64,000 nucleotides of DNA, from contig NC_047064.1 in assembly GCF_902459465.1 (NCBI RefSeq), forward strand, positions 6,598,762-6,662,761, written 5' to 3'. A program made the translations under genes and the position numbers. The notes beneath the pieces are model-generated. The model did not search any database, was not told the DNA's origin, and worked only from the letters and a program-made list of their open reading frames with translations. Below, one piece after another: positions 36,001-43,791 of the stretch. The DNA is from Asterias rubens (Eukaryota; Echinodermata; Asteroidea; Forcipulatida; Asteriidae). Each line of letters opens with the position of its first letter. Positions within the stretch are counted from its first letter, which is position 1.

Positions 36001-39000
36001 CAGCCAGGGCCCAATTTCCTAGAGCTGCCAAGCACAACAATTTTGCTAAGCATGAATTTTCTTCCTTGATAAAAACAGGATTACCAACCAAATTTCCATT
36101 TATTGCATATTGCTTAATACTAGTATTCAGCTGCTGTTTGTTCACTCTGAAAACCACGTGGCAATTTGGTTGGTTATCCTGTATTTATCAAGAAGAAAAT
36201 TTCATGCTAAGCAAATTGTTGTTCTCTCTGAAATTGGGCCCAGGTCTGTAGTCCGGTGCTATGAATAATGTTATTGGCAGTCGACACTAGAAAAGTGCTT
36301 AAATATCAACTTGATCAGTTTAATTCAACTCGAATTTTGCAAACTAATTAATTAGTATAGCGACAATGCATTAAATCCATAAACACGGATCTTCTGTCAG
36401 AGGTTTAAGGAAGATATCGGAGTTTATTGCCTGCTCAGCACAAAGCAGACTGCCTTATATTTTGAGCATCATCTTCAGAAAGAACACGGTGATGTAAATA
36501 CATACTATCATTGACTTGCCCTGCTACACGGTGTTAGTTGCTCTGCTCTAGTTTACACAGCAGTATACGTGACATTGCCTGGACAACATATCATAGTCGC
36601 TTAATATTGTCACATCTCATTAAAATGATATATATTATATCGTTTCCAATCAAGATTCAATCAGGGCTGATTTATGTATTATGAAGGAAAGGGTTGTACT
36701 TAATTTCCCGTGAAAAAGAGTAAACTATTTCAAATGGGTCTTAAATGCACTGGAAATCTTTGGTAACTGTCAAGAACCATCAGTCTTCCCCCTATCCCAG
36801 CATAATCAGAAAACAAATCTATAAAAATTAGGTCTCAATTGCTCATCAAAGTTGCAAGGAAAAAAATGAAAGAAAAACGCCCTTGCTACACATTTGTGTG
36901 TTTTTAGATGCAAAACAAAAGGCTTACGGCCTGAATGTCTTTTTATTTTTTTATTTTTTATTAATTACCTTTTCTCACAAACTACGCTACTTCAGAGGGA
37001 GCCGTTTCCCACAATGTTCTATTAACAGCTCTCCAATGCTTGTTACCAAGTAAGTTTTTATGCTTACAATTGTTGTGACTAATTGTCAATAGTGTCCAGT
37101 GCCTTTAACGAAACAGGGCTTAACGAAACAATCCAAGCTTGTCTCCGGCTTTGGCTACACGAAATGGTGACGTAATCAGAAAAGAGAAGTCAGCTTTATG
37201 GTTGGAATTTAGTTTATAAAGACTAATTTCATGGTTCAGATCTTTGTGCATCTTGACTTTGATAGTATTTTCTTTCTTTTTTTGTGATTTTAGGATTTCT
37301 CGATCACCATGTATTTACGAATGAAATGGCAAGACACCCGACTTGCCTTCAATGGTAATCGTAGTCTTGTGCTTGCCGGCTACGGCATGGACATTGCATG
37401 GCTCCCTGACGTCTATTTTGTGTACGAAAAGCAAGCAAGCCCACATCTGGTGACCCAGGCGAACAAGTTACTTCGGATTTACCCGAATGGGAGTCTTTCG
37501 TACAGTGGAAGGTGCGTATAACATAGGTACCTTGTTAAACATTATTTCCGCTGTTTTTGATTCAGTCACGTCAGCCTCCAAATGAAATGTGCTTCTGACT
37601 TTCACGCAGGCAGACAGACACACTGCTTGCAGGGCTCAATTTTATAAAGCGGTTAAGCAGAAAATACTGTTTTAAAAGTTTCATGAAATTGGGCCCTGTT
37701 CCCTTTGCATATGACACGACATTCTAAAACAGCGCCTTTACTGAGGCAAAAGGAGACAGCTGATAGGACGATAGCTGTTTTTGTGCGTAAAAACGTGAGC
37801 GTGACCCAAGTGTACCAGCAGCGTTGCGGGTTACGCAAGAGAGTTTTGTATGCAAATCACAGAAGGCCTGCAGGCCACCTCAAGGTGTGCAATACAAATC
37901 AAGCCCATTGAATAAGTATGTTATGAAACGCCATAGCATTGTGCACTGGGCTGACGCACAAACGCATATGCGTCACGCCAGCGTGTATCAATCTAGCCAT
38001 TGTATAGGACTCTTCCTCTGTGATGTAGTACATTACGAAAGTGAAAGGCCGCCAGGGCATGTATGAACCTCACAGTCCTAGCCTCGTCACCGCGCAGCGA
38101 GATCGTACACACTATTGGGAACAAGGTTGCGACGTTCTCTCGTCATATTGTGCATAACCAGCACACATACTATGTGCGATATATGCAAGGGTCAACTGTT
38201 GCATCGTCTGAAATGTACAAAGTGCGATTTGTTCCCCTTCAGTCATTCGCCTACGTATTTCCGAAGCAATCTATACTAATTTCCTCGAATTCACTCTTGT
38301 GGAGGAAAGAATCAGATCAGACTCGCCACATATCAATCAGGAACAGTCTCGCGACCTCTCATGTTGCAGGGCAGATGTTTTCCTATCAGATGTTTTCCTG
38401 GATGATGATGATGACTAATGTGATTATGTGCAGACATTATTAGAAAGACACAATAAGAAGATTGACATTGAGTATTTGTTATTCTTTGTATTTTGCATCC
38501 GCAATTCGGCTTTTTGGCGGCCACGTTTGCATTTTTTTAATAAACCGATAATAATAATAAAAACAATGCGAAGCTTTCGCACTGATTTCTGTCGACAAAA
38601 TAACACTGGCCCTGATCATTTTATAGGTTTTTCGCAGAAAAATATCGCTTACCTGTTGAATGTTGTTTTGCAAACTCTAGAAACAGCGGAATGCCGGTCA
38701 CAAGTGATATGGTGTTTTGGAGCTGGTGATGCAATTTCTTGTTCTTTTATTACATTTGGGTCCCATTCAATACATACGCTTAATAACAATGGATTGCCAT
38801 TAACATCAACTTTCAAATAATGAATACTGATTTTTTTTTAAATTCGGCTTTTCGTTTTTTATTTCTGTTGACTCTTCAGGTTTAGCATAACTGTTGCCTG
38901 TAACATGCAACTGAACAAGTTTCCGATGGATTCACAGAAGTGCACCATCATCATCAGCAGTTGTGAGTATGGGACATTAAAATCAATTAAACATTGAACT

Positions 39001-42000
39001 GTGTATATTGGGTTAGTATTACATTGACTGACCAGCCTGGTTTAAGCACATCACAATCCAAGGCATGGAGACATGTCTATCCCGGCCGCGAATTTTTTCC
39101 CCTTTTTGACACCTGCTCATTCGCAGTATAATGAATTATTCCAAAGGCACGCCTAATGCGGGTAGCCTGTAAGATGTATACGCTGTGTTGCCCATATGCC
39201 TATGTACTCGTGTAGTGTATTATTACCCTAAAGAGACATTCAAAATCCTTACCCAAACCATAACCCTTATCCTAATCCTAACACTAACCCTATACCCTAC
39301 TCACTAATATTCGTGGCTTATTCGGAGTAGATAAGTGCCCATGCGGGTGTCAAAAACTTCGTATGTGAAAACAAATGTGGCCGCCCCGGCCCTGACGGTG
39401 GTGTGATGGCGGGTGTTTTCTTGATGCATCGATGTGTAATCACGATTTTAAAGATATCTATTTTATCAGATGTATGTATGGAGCTCCGAGAGCGTACACA
39501 TTCTCAAAAATGAATCCTTGTATAGCAGTATTGTTTTTTAATGTTTTTCCTTTTGTCCCTGTCCTGCAGTTTCCATATGTTTTCTTGTATGAGTCTCCTA
39601 GACAGTAATTATCCCTTTACTTTTGGTCATTACCTTTTATCTATTTCTCTGTTTCCATATTTTTGTAATTAAAACTAGACGCTTATAATACTGATGAAGT
39701 CGTTCTTTATGGAGACGAATTCAGCATCGTCAAGGAGCCAGGAATCATGATCTCCAAATTCAAAATGACTAAACACATGGTTGAAAATCGAGATATCGAA
39801 TACTCAATTGGTATGTTTAAATTAAAGAACATTTTTTGAGTGTATGTGTAAAGTTCCTTAATGTAATCTGAAACTTATATTTAGTCCGGACCTAAATGCA
39901 ACCCGAACCGAAACTAAAAGACTAAAAGACGATAACTACGAACTGGAACTTGTCAAGTTGTATCACTTTTAAAAGTGACAACATCAATTTTTTCAAATTG
40001 TTTAATAGACCCTTGCATGTGACGTCACACGCTCAAAAAGACACTCACTGGGGTCAAAAAGAACCCTCACTAATAAATAAGGTCAAAGGAAGCAAATGAT
40101 TGGACGATAGCTATTCTTTGTGTGTGAAAATGTGCGCGTGAGCTCAGCGTCTCTGTAGCGTTTCGCTTAAATGCAAGGGATCTGGTAGAGGGGGAGACAA
40201 TAGTACCGCTGCAAACTTGTTCAAATCAATGTCTTACTTGGTGTTTCTTTTTTGTTTGTCTTGTTTCTAAAACTGTCTGAAGGAAACTTCAGTGGTGTGA
40301 GATGCCATTTCTACTTCACACGTCAAGTCGAGGCCTTCTTCCTGACGGTGTATATCCCAACGGTACTTCTCGTCACCATAGCCTGGCTGTCATTCTGGAT
40401 TGACGCCAAGGCAGCGCCCGCTCGCGTCGCCATAGGGGTAACCACGGTGCTGACTGTCACCACAATGACGGCAGGAATACAGAACTCACTTCCCGTTGTG
40501 ACGTATGCGAAAGTTAGTACTACAATGCAAATGCACAGTGAACACGTTCGCCATTGGGACTTTTTAACGAATAGCCAGCCACACCAATAAGTTTCTTTTT
40601 TTAAGAATGTGTAAACTGATAAATCACAAAATTACAAGTAAGCACATTTTTACCGATGTTAATAAAATACTTATGGTGGATATTCTAAAAATAAAATTGC
40701 CATGACTTGAATCCCTACTCACTGTGAATGAAGATAGGTAATACAACTTATATGTAAAATTTTCAGCTTCTTAATAGTCGTCAGGTTTTTAAAGAAAAAA
40801 TGAAAACCACACAGTGATAATTTCAGGTGAGTTGCGTATACAAATACCACCATTGGGAATACTTTGTAAATGCTAAAATAATTTTCGTCTGCTGAGACGA
40901 AAAATATTTTCGCGACATTGTTCATTTCTATTAAACTACAGCACCTCAGCAGGCAAGGTTTTTAGGGAATCTTTCTACAATCATTATCTTAAAATCGTGT
41001 AAGTTTATTGTAAATCTGTGGACATTTTGTGTTGTGTCGTACAAAAAGTACATACACCCTTTAATTGTTTTGTCATTTTACAGGCAATTGACATCTGGCT
41101 AGTGGTGTGTCTCATGTTTGTGTTCATCTCACTGCTGGAGTATGGCGCGGCAAACTACCTACTAGTCGGAGAGGTACGACTAACATTCTTATTATAATCC
41201 TTCGACAGGAAAATGTATCCATTTTATAAATCTACCTCATGCTAATTAAAGTAAATAAAACAATATATGATTTGAGGTATTGCATGGTGAGGGATCAATA
41301 TACCTTTGGTTTGCGGAACACCTGGGCCCAATTTCATGGCTCTGCTTACCGTAAGCACAGAATCGGCGCTTACGGAAGCAGGGAATTCTGTGCTTACGGC
41401 AAGCGTATTTCACGGGTTAGCGGCGGATTTTGGCTTCTGCGCGTGCGTACATGTTCTCCACGTTTCTAGGCATTCTACGTTTACAAGGCTAGCGCAGAAA
41501 TTTGGCGCTTGCACCGTAAGCGGGGAATCGTGTTCGTAAGCGCAGAATTCGGCGGTTAGCAGAGCCATGAAATTGGGCCCAGGTGTGTGCCTACTTGCCA
41601 GATTTTTTTTTTAGAGAACTGTCTTGATAAATTGATTTTGGGGAATTTTTCGGGAGACTTCTTAGTTCTGAAAAGAAATGTCCTGCTTTTTAACTGGAAC
41701 TACTACTTTTAGCTTAACGGATCGTTTTTAACTTCTGCAGAGTGAGTTCTTAATTGGTCTTAACGTTTCGACTAGCTTGCTCTTCCAGTCAGGAGATTGG
41801 AAGAGATAAGAGAGAAGCGTACCTACTTATAATACATGTTAAGAGGTTTCAGTGTAATGTCAGTATACGGGCTCTGATTAGTTTTCCTATAAAAGGAGAG
41901 CGTCACTGAGTGACGGATATGCGCGCTAAAGAAGCCACATCCGAAGCTTGGGACTGAGCCATTTTATTTAATACTAACTTTTAAAGTTAATATTGACTGA

Positions 42001-42226
42001 TTTATTTTCTTGCTTTGTCTGTCAGATGAAATCATCTGAATCCCCACCAGGGAGTGCATCCCAGGACAGCAAGCAGAACGAGCTAGACCTACGGGGAGCT
42101 CAATCGACTAGACGGCGGAGGCGTTTGACGGCGAGTCAGTTAGATCGTTACGCTAGGTGGTGCTACCCGTTCATGTTCTCGATCTTCTGCGCCTTATACT
42201 GGGTATTTTTCCTCACTATGGAATAA
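23997..42226 (+). CDS. Cys-loop ligand-gated anion channel subunit (10 exons, 404 aa)
   Basis: Joined exons: 23997-24067, 30389-30474, 32990-33025, 35684-35751, 37294-37511, 38880-38962, 39679-39810, 40283-40512, 41084-41173, 42026-42226 (1,215 bp). All introns are GT-AG and all phases agree. Order of parts: signal peptide (1-28); ligand-binding domain with GYDKRIRP, WLPDVYF and the Cys-loop (C167, C181, 13 residues between); TM1 (247-271); pore helix TM2 beginning PARVA (277-281); TM3 (310-334); a short loop of about 48 residues; TM4 (383-401) and a 3-residue tail. PARV at the inner pore mouth is typical of anion-selective GABA, glycine and glutamate-gated channels. There is no second glycine-receptor-type cysteine pair. 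The ligand is unknown. Without the microexon the protein has 392 residues. The same-strand paralogue begins 9 kb downstream. Confidence 0.92.
25074..25398 (-). mobile_element. Family A element in intron 1
   Basis: The left terminus is decayed (TTGAACTGGACACG) and the right is AGTGTCCAGTGCCTTTAA. It is the short subtype. Confidence 0.75.
25505..25652 (-). mobile_element. 148-bp inverted-repeat element, copy 2
   Basis: This copy is inverted relative to 23064-23211 and about 98-99% identical to it. The pair brackets the promoter region and exon 1 of the channel gene. Confidence 0.8.
25653..26124. other. Intron sequence, poly-G and poly-C tracts
   Basis: A poly-G tract lies near 25700-25714 and poly-C near 26060-26069. 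No exon was seen. Confidence 0.35.
26125..26480 (-). mobile_element. Family A element in intron 1
   Basis: The family body is clear (CTTGATTTCGATACATCAAA, CTTCAGAGGGAGCC), but both termini are decayed. Confidence 0.7.
26575..26660 (+). repeat. tRNA-derived SINE head
   Basis: AGCTCAGTTGTTAGAGCG resembles a tRNA A box/D-arm, and GTTGGTTCAAATCCTAC a B box/T-arm about 35 bp later. The acceptor stem does not pair, so this is a SINE or decayed tRNA copy and not a working tRNA. Confidence 0.55.
27070..27690. mobile_element. Palindromic element with tandemly duplicated right arm
   Basis: The left arm at about 27085-27195 (AATAAGCAATTTGCG, CATGATTCGGGGCAAG) is complementary to the right arm at about 27285-27420. 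The right arm is then repeated, which gives a perfect 205-bp tandem duplication. Confidence 0.65.
27267..27679 (+). repeat. Perfect 205-bp tandem duplication
   Basis: Two copies start at 27267 and 27472 with the sequence TAGCTGGGGTTGCTATACAA. I found no difference between them, so the duplication is recent or an assembly artefact. Confidence 0.85.
27691..28728. other. Intron sequence without recognised features
   Basis: It contains a poly-C tract near 27911-27926. No exon was recognised. Confidence 0.35.
28729..29272 (+). mobile_element. LINE retrotransposon 3' fragment
   Basis: The frame at 28729-28939 encodes the C-terminal tail typical of non-LTR reverse transcriptases (HDYNTRSS, then GPKNWNNLLPPI, then SFKYRLKTFLL). 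It is followed by an untranslated tail ending AATAAATGTTTTATTGATTG and a short (ATTG)n run, as in CR1/L2-type elements. It is 5'-truncated and lies in intron 1 of the channel gene. Confidence 0.8.
29273..29968. other. Intron sequence, no gene supported
   Basis: A 136-codon open frame at 29379-29789 shows no domain or coding bias that I recognise. Confidence 0.35.
29969..30360 (+). mobile_element. Family C TTAA element next to exon 2
   Basis: This full copy starts TTTAAAGGAACGTTACAGAA and ends TTTTGTAATGTTCCTTTAA. Only 28 bases separate it from exon 2. Confidence 0.8.
30389..30474 (+). CDS. Channel gene 1, exon 2
   Basis: The acceptor is CTTTCCTCCGTAG and the donor GTGAGT. It encodes NTSAVLEGMFAGYDKRIRP, the start of the ligand-binding domain. 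It is 86 bp, the same as the corresponding exon of gene 2, with entry phase 2 and exit phase 1. Confidence 0.9.
30487..30784. repeat. Interspersed repeat (SINE/LINE-like)
   Basis: TCTTATATAGCGCATTTTAC at the left and AAGTATCTTGCTCAATGATA with GACACAAGTGTCATGACC at the right are motifs I recall from repeats common in marine animals. The class is uncertain. Confidence 0.45.
30787..31312. mobile_element. Family G fold-back split by a family E insertion
   Basis: The outer parts 30787-30885 and 31264-31312 carry inverted ends GCCGATTTCAC / GTGAAATCG. The 378-bp family E element sits between them, so the outer element is the older. A relative lies at 45620-46087. Confidence 0.7.
30886..31263 (+). 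mobile_element. Family E TTAA element, nested copy
   Basis: It starts TTAAAGATGCTATCTCAGAT and ends ATCTGACATAGCATCTTTAA. It closely matches 14727-15101. Confidence 0.85.
31313..32190. other. Intron sequence, no gene seen
   Basis: This is AT-rich with two partially similar CACAGTTTCGCTATTCCTAT-type stretches near 31821 and 31944. No exon was recognised. Confidence 0.35.
32191..32354. mobile_element. Fold-back element, about 164 bp
   Basis: The arms GGGAATCAAAGTGTGTTGAA...TTTTCAACTAGTGGTTTAAA and ...TTAAACCACTAGTTGAAAAC...CACACATTGATTCCC are inverted complements, with a second stem CCTGGTTCTT / AAGAACCAGG at the centre. Confidence 0.8.
32355..32989. other. Intron sequence before microexon
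   Basis: No gene was seen. A T-run of about 20 bases precedes the microexon acceptor and serves as its polypyrimidine tract. Confidence 0.4.
32990..33025 (+). CDS. Channel gene 1, exon 3 (36-bp microexon)
   Basis: The acceptor is a long T-run followed by AATTTAG, and the donor is GTAAGC after GAAG. With phase 1 at both ends it adds 12 residues (EDGNSSMATSDE) between RIRPSCR and DPPVRV without any stop. It contains one N-glycosylation sequon (NSS). Exons 2 and 4 also join in frame without it, so it could be an optional cassette. Confidence 0.65.
33072..33429 (+). mobile_element. Family I TTAA element in intron 3
   Basis: It starts TTAAAGGGACTGTACACGTT and ends AACGTATACAATCCTTTTAA. It begins 46 bp after the microexon donor. 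A degraded relative lies at 57558-57840. Confidence 0.7.
33450..34180 (-). pseudogene. GC-rich LINE remnant with zinc-finger tail
   Basis: On the minus strand, 33500-33586 encodes QCRYCGRQTSARIGLYSH followed by a cysteine. This is the C-terminal zinc finger found at the end of many LINE reverse-transcriptase proteins. The frame is broken upstream. GC content is clearly higher than the surrounding intron. Confidence 0.6.
34223..34489 (-). mobile_element. Family A element in intron 3
   Basis: This shortened copy has GACACTGGACACTTTGGTAA at the left and AGTGTCCAGTTCCCTTT at the right. Confidence 0.7.
34818..35100 (-). repeat. Retroelement 3' end with (TATC)n tail
   Basis: On the plus strand (GATA)n at 34819-34837 is followed by AAAATGGTTTATTAAAAAA, so the minus strand reads AATAAACCATTTTT then (TATC)n, as at a LINE 3' end. 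The body is not recognisable. Confidence 0.45.
35101..35683. other. Intron sequence before exon 4
   Basis: This is AT-rich with no exon or defined repeat recognised. Confidence 0.35.
35684..35751 (+). CDS. Channel gene 1, exon 4
   Basis: The acceptor is CCCCCGTGTAG and the donor GTAGGT. Its 68 bp encode PPVRVYVQIYIESIDGIKE and the following TTM, beta strand 1 of the ligand-binding domain. 68 bp is the usual length of this exon in the receptor family. Confidence 0.93.
36007..36241. mobile_element. GGGCCC-ended fold-back element (family F)
   Basis: The ends are GGGCCCAATTTC / GAAATTGGGCCC, and the inner arms GCTAAGCATGAATTTTCTTC / GAAGAAAATTTCATGCTAAGC pair. It lies in intron 4. Relatives are at 37632-37695, 41324-41580 and 47885-48087. 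Confidence 0.8.
36242..36740. other. Intron sequence
   Basis: No gene or defined repeat was seen. Confidence 0.35.
36741..37108 (-). mobile_element. Family A element in intron 4
   Basis: It starts TTAAATGCACTGGAAATC and ends AGTGTCCAGTGCCTTTAA. Its right end lies 185 bp before exon 5. Confidence 0.78.
37294..37511 (+). CDS. Channel gene 1, exon 5
   Basis: The acceptor is TTTTGTGATTTTAG and the donor GTGCGT. Its 218 bp encode DFSITMYLRMKWQDTRL, then DIAWLPDVYFVYEKQ and IYPNGSLSYSG, the central ligand-binding strands. It leaves AG, which completes an Arg codon with exon 6. Confidence 0.95.
37632..37695. mobile_element. Short GGGCCC-ended fold-back
   Basis: This 64-bp element has ends GGGCTCAATTTTAT / TCATGAAATTGGGCCC and is a deleted relative of family F. 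Confidence 0.6.
37696..38879. other. Intron 5 sequence
   Basis: No gene was seen. An (ATA)n-rich stretch near 38545-38560 after TTTAATAAACC may mark a retroelement 3' end. The open frames at 38063-38443 and 38428-38820 have no recognisable domain. Confidence 0.35.
38880..38962 (+). CDS. Channel gene 1, exon 6 (Cys-loop)
   Basis: The acceptor is GTTGACTCTTCAG and the donor GTGAGT. It encodes the signature loop, a cysteine, 13 residues (including LNKFPMD) and a second cysteine. The length of 83 bp is the family norm for this exon. Confidence 0.95.
38963..39678. other. Intron 6 sequence
   Basis: No gene was seen. CCTAACCCT-like repeats near 39255-39295 (variants of AACCCTTATCCTAATCC) are degenerate. 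Confidence 0.35.
39679..39810 (+). CDS. Channel gene 1, exon 7
   Basis: The acceptor is TTAAAACTAG and the donor GTATGT. It encodes YAYNTDEVVLYG and the strands before loop C. The Trp common at the end of this motif in GABA and glycine receptors is Gly here. It enters and leaves in phase 1. Confidence 0.93.
40283..40512 (+). CDS. Channel gene 1, exon 8 (TM1 and pore TM2)
   Basis: The acceptor is AACTGTCTGAAG and the donor GTTAGT. It encodes loop C (GNFSGVRCHFYF), TM1 (VEAFFLTVYIPTVLLVTIAW) and the pore helix (PARVAIGVTTVLTVTTMT). Confidence 0.95.
40870..41063. mobile_element. Family H palindromic element, right part
   Basis: AAATCTGTGGACATTTTG followed by AAAGTACATACACCCTTTAA matches the right end of the family H element at 54452-54874. 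It ends 20 bp before exon 9. Confidence 0.5.
41084..41173 (+). CDS. Channel gene 1, exon 9 (TM3)
   Basis: The acceptor is TTGTCATTTTACAG and the donor GTACGA. Its 30 codons, in phase 0, encode AIDIWLVVCLMFVFISLLEY, the TM3 helix. Confidence 0.95.
41324..41580. mobile_element. GGGCCC-ended fold-back element in intron 9
   Basis: The ends are GGGCCCAATTTCATGGCTCT / AGAGCCATGAAATTGGGCCC, with 5 more symmetric bases outside. Internal repeats of GCTTACG and its complement give a long stem. Confidence 0.8.
42026..42226 (+). CDS. Channel gene 1, exon 10 (loop, TM4, stop)
   Basis: The acceptor is GCTTTGTCTGTCAG. It encodes a short, Ser/Gln-rich cytoplasmic loop, a basic RRRRR cluster, TM4 (YARWCYPFMFSIFCALYWVF) and a stop at 42224-42226. 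No canonical AATAAA was found close downstream. Confidence 0.95.
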   Translation: MKSSESPPGSASQDSKQNELDLRGAQSTRRRRRLTASQLDRYARWCYPFMFSIFCALYWVFFLTME

Positions 42227-42239
42227 CAGTGCGCAGGAC

Positions 42240-42850
42240 GTTTCGAGGACACCAAAAGGTGTCCCAAATGAAGACTTATACTAATACCCTGATTGGCAGA
42301 TGCAGATTTTCAATTGGGTACAAGTATTCTCGAATGGGATAACTTTATTTTGTACTTAAGGTTCATCAATTTGAGGATTGGGTCGATATCCTCAATTGGG
42401 AGGTGTGATTCGTCGCCACAAAAATGTGTTCCAAATGAAGACTATAGATTGGCAGTTGAAGGTTTTTAATTGGGTACAAGTATTCTCGAATGGGATTACT
42501 TTGTTTTGTACTTAAGGTTTATCAATTTGAGAAGGTTTGAACGCTGGTATATTAATCCTTTGCATTGACCTCTATCTTTGATGCACGTATTATAGGCTAT
42601 GGCCGTGTGCGAAACAGCAACTTTGGCTACAGCTCTGGCTAGATCAGTGCGTTTGCCAGTGTTGAAGAGCACGCGATCTAGCCGTAGCTGTTGCCAAAGT
42701 TGCCGTTTCGGTATCGATTTCCTTATTGACAGATGAAGGTTTTTAGTTGGGTACAAGTATATCTCAAATGGGATACCTTTGTTTTCTACCTAACGTTTAT
42801 CAAAAGAGAATTGGTTTGATAGTCTCACATGGGAGATAGTTTGAACACTG
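42240..42850 (+). repeat. Three diverged tandem units after channel gene 1
   Basis: Units near 42255-42400, 42418-42555 and 42718-42855 share CAATTGGGTACAAGTATTCT, CGAATGGGAT and TACTTAAGGTT-ATCAATTTG. The last two are separated by a hairpin insertion. Confidence 0.7.
42605..42712. mobile_element. Hairpin element, about 108 bp
   Basis: The arms CGAAACAGCAACTTTGGCTA...GGCTAGATC and GATCTAGCC...AACTTTGGCAACAG (complement) pair over about 42 bases with few mismatches. Confidence 0.75.
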
Positions 42851-42873
42851 GTAGCACAAAATGACTATATTGA

Positions 42874-43117
42874 TAGACTTGTGGACAAGTCGTTGATGGT
42901 CTGTGTCGCTGAGATAGTTGAGTCGCGGTGCTGGCGGGATGATTCAGGTTTCCGCGATCGAATCTGGCTGCCGATGGGACCGTAGTCGTGAGAGAGGTAG
43001 TCTATGTCTTGTGGGGGCCAGCAGTTTCGCGAGAATATTGCCAGTGACGCAATAATTGCAGAGACAGACGGAACGCTATCATCGCGACAGATATTTAACG
43101 ACTTGTCCACAAGTCTA
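42874..43117. mobile_element. MITE with 21-bp perfect terminal repeats
   Basis: TAGACTTGTGGACAAGTCGTT at the left is exactly inverted at the right end. Imperfect pairing continues inward. The termini begin and end with TA, consistent with a TA target site. Confidence 0.8.
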
Positions 43118-43620
43118 CCCAGTATTGGCCACACCATGGAGGATGACCTCATTGACTTTTGACACATGTATGGTGGTGGTGGTTTGAATGGGGTACTACA
43201 TCCCTAATGGGAAAGTCTAGAGTTACTCCACGTGGTTCGAAATGGGTATACATCCCTTCAAATGGTTTAGTGACTTAAAAAAACAAGTACTGGTGCGATA
43301 GACAATAATGAGCAAAAAATGTAATTGAAACAAATATATAGGCCTACATTAAAAGAAAATTTTTGAAAATATCTACTGAGAATTAACATACCCGGTTCTT
43401 CAGTTTTGTTTTATACACGGTTTTGTATGATGTAAAGTTATAAAATGTGTTTACTAACTAATTGATCTATGTATCTTAACAAAGAGTTCTCCAGAAGACG
43501 ATCAGAGCATACTGATCGAAACGTCGAGTTAATCCAACGGTTCTTTTCAGAACCACACCAACTCATTTAGAGATTGTTATTACATGGTGTTACCGCAAAC
43601 TTTTCTATAACAAAGAGTCG
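43118..43620. other. Intergenic, no gene seen
   Basis: A short palindrome, TTCTTTTCAGAA with GTTCTCCAGAAG nearby (43486-43551), is the only structure noticed. Confidence 0.35.
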
Positions 43621-43791
43621 TTAATTTTGGGTAATTGTCAAAGACCGGTACTCTCACTTGGTGTATCCCAAAATGGTATAAAATAACAATACCTCGAAAC
43701 TGTTCACTGAATAGATCATCAAAGTTGAAAAAAAATGGTGAAAACAAAAATAGGATTGTGTACTTTCAGATGCACGAGAAAGGCTTCATAA
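43621..43791 (-). mobile_element. Family A element, left half
   Basis: It contains GGTAATTGTCAAAGACCGGT and the body up to AGGCTTCATAA. The right half is absent. Confidence 0.6.

Noticed and set aside
38063-38820. Two open frames of 126 and 130 codons in intron 5 of channel gene 1
   Set aside because: They lie between two well-supported exons of the same strand and have no domain.
42865-43167. 100-codon minus-strand frame after channel gene 1
   Set aside because: It coincides with a MITE bounded by 21-bp terminal repeats; not a host gene.
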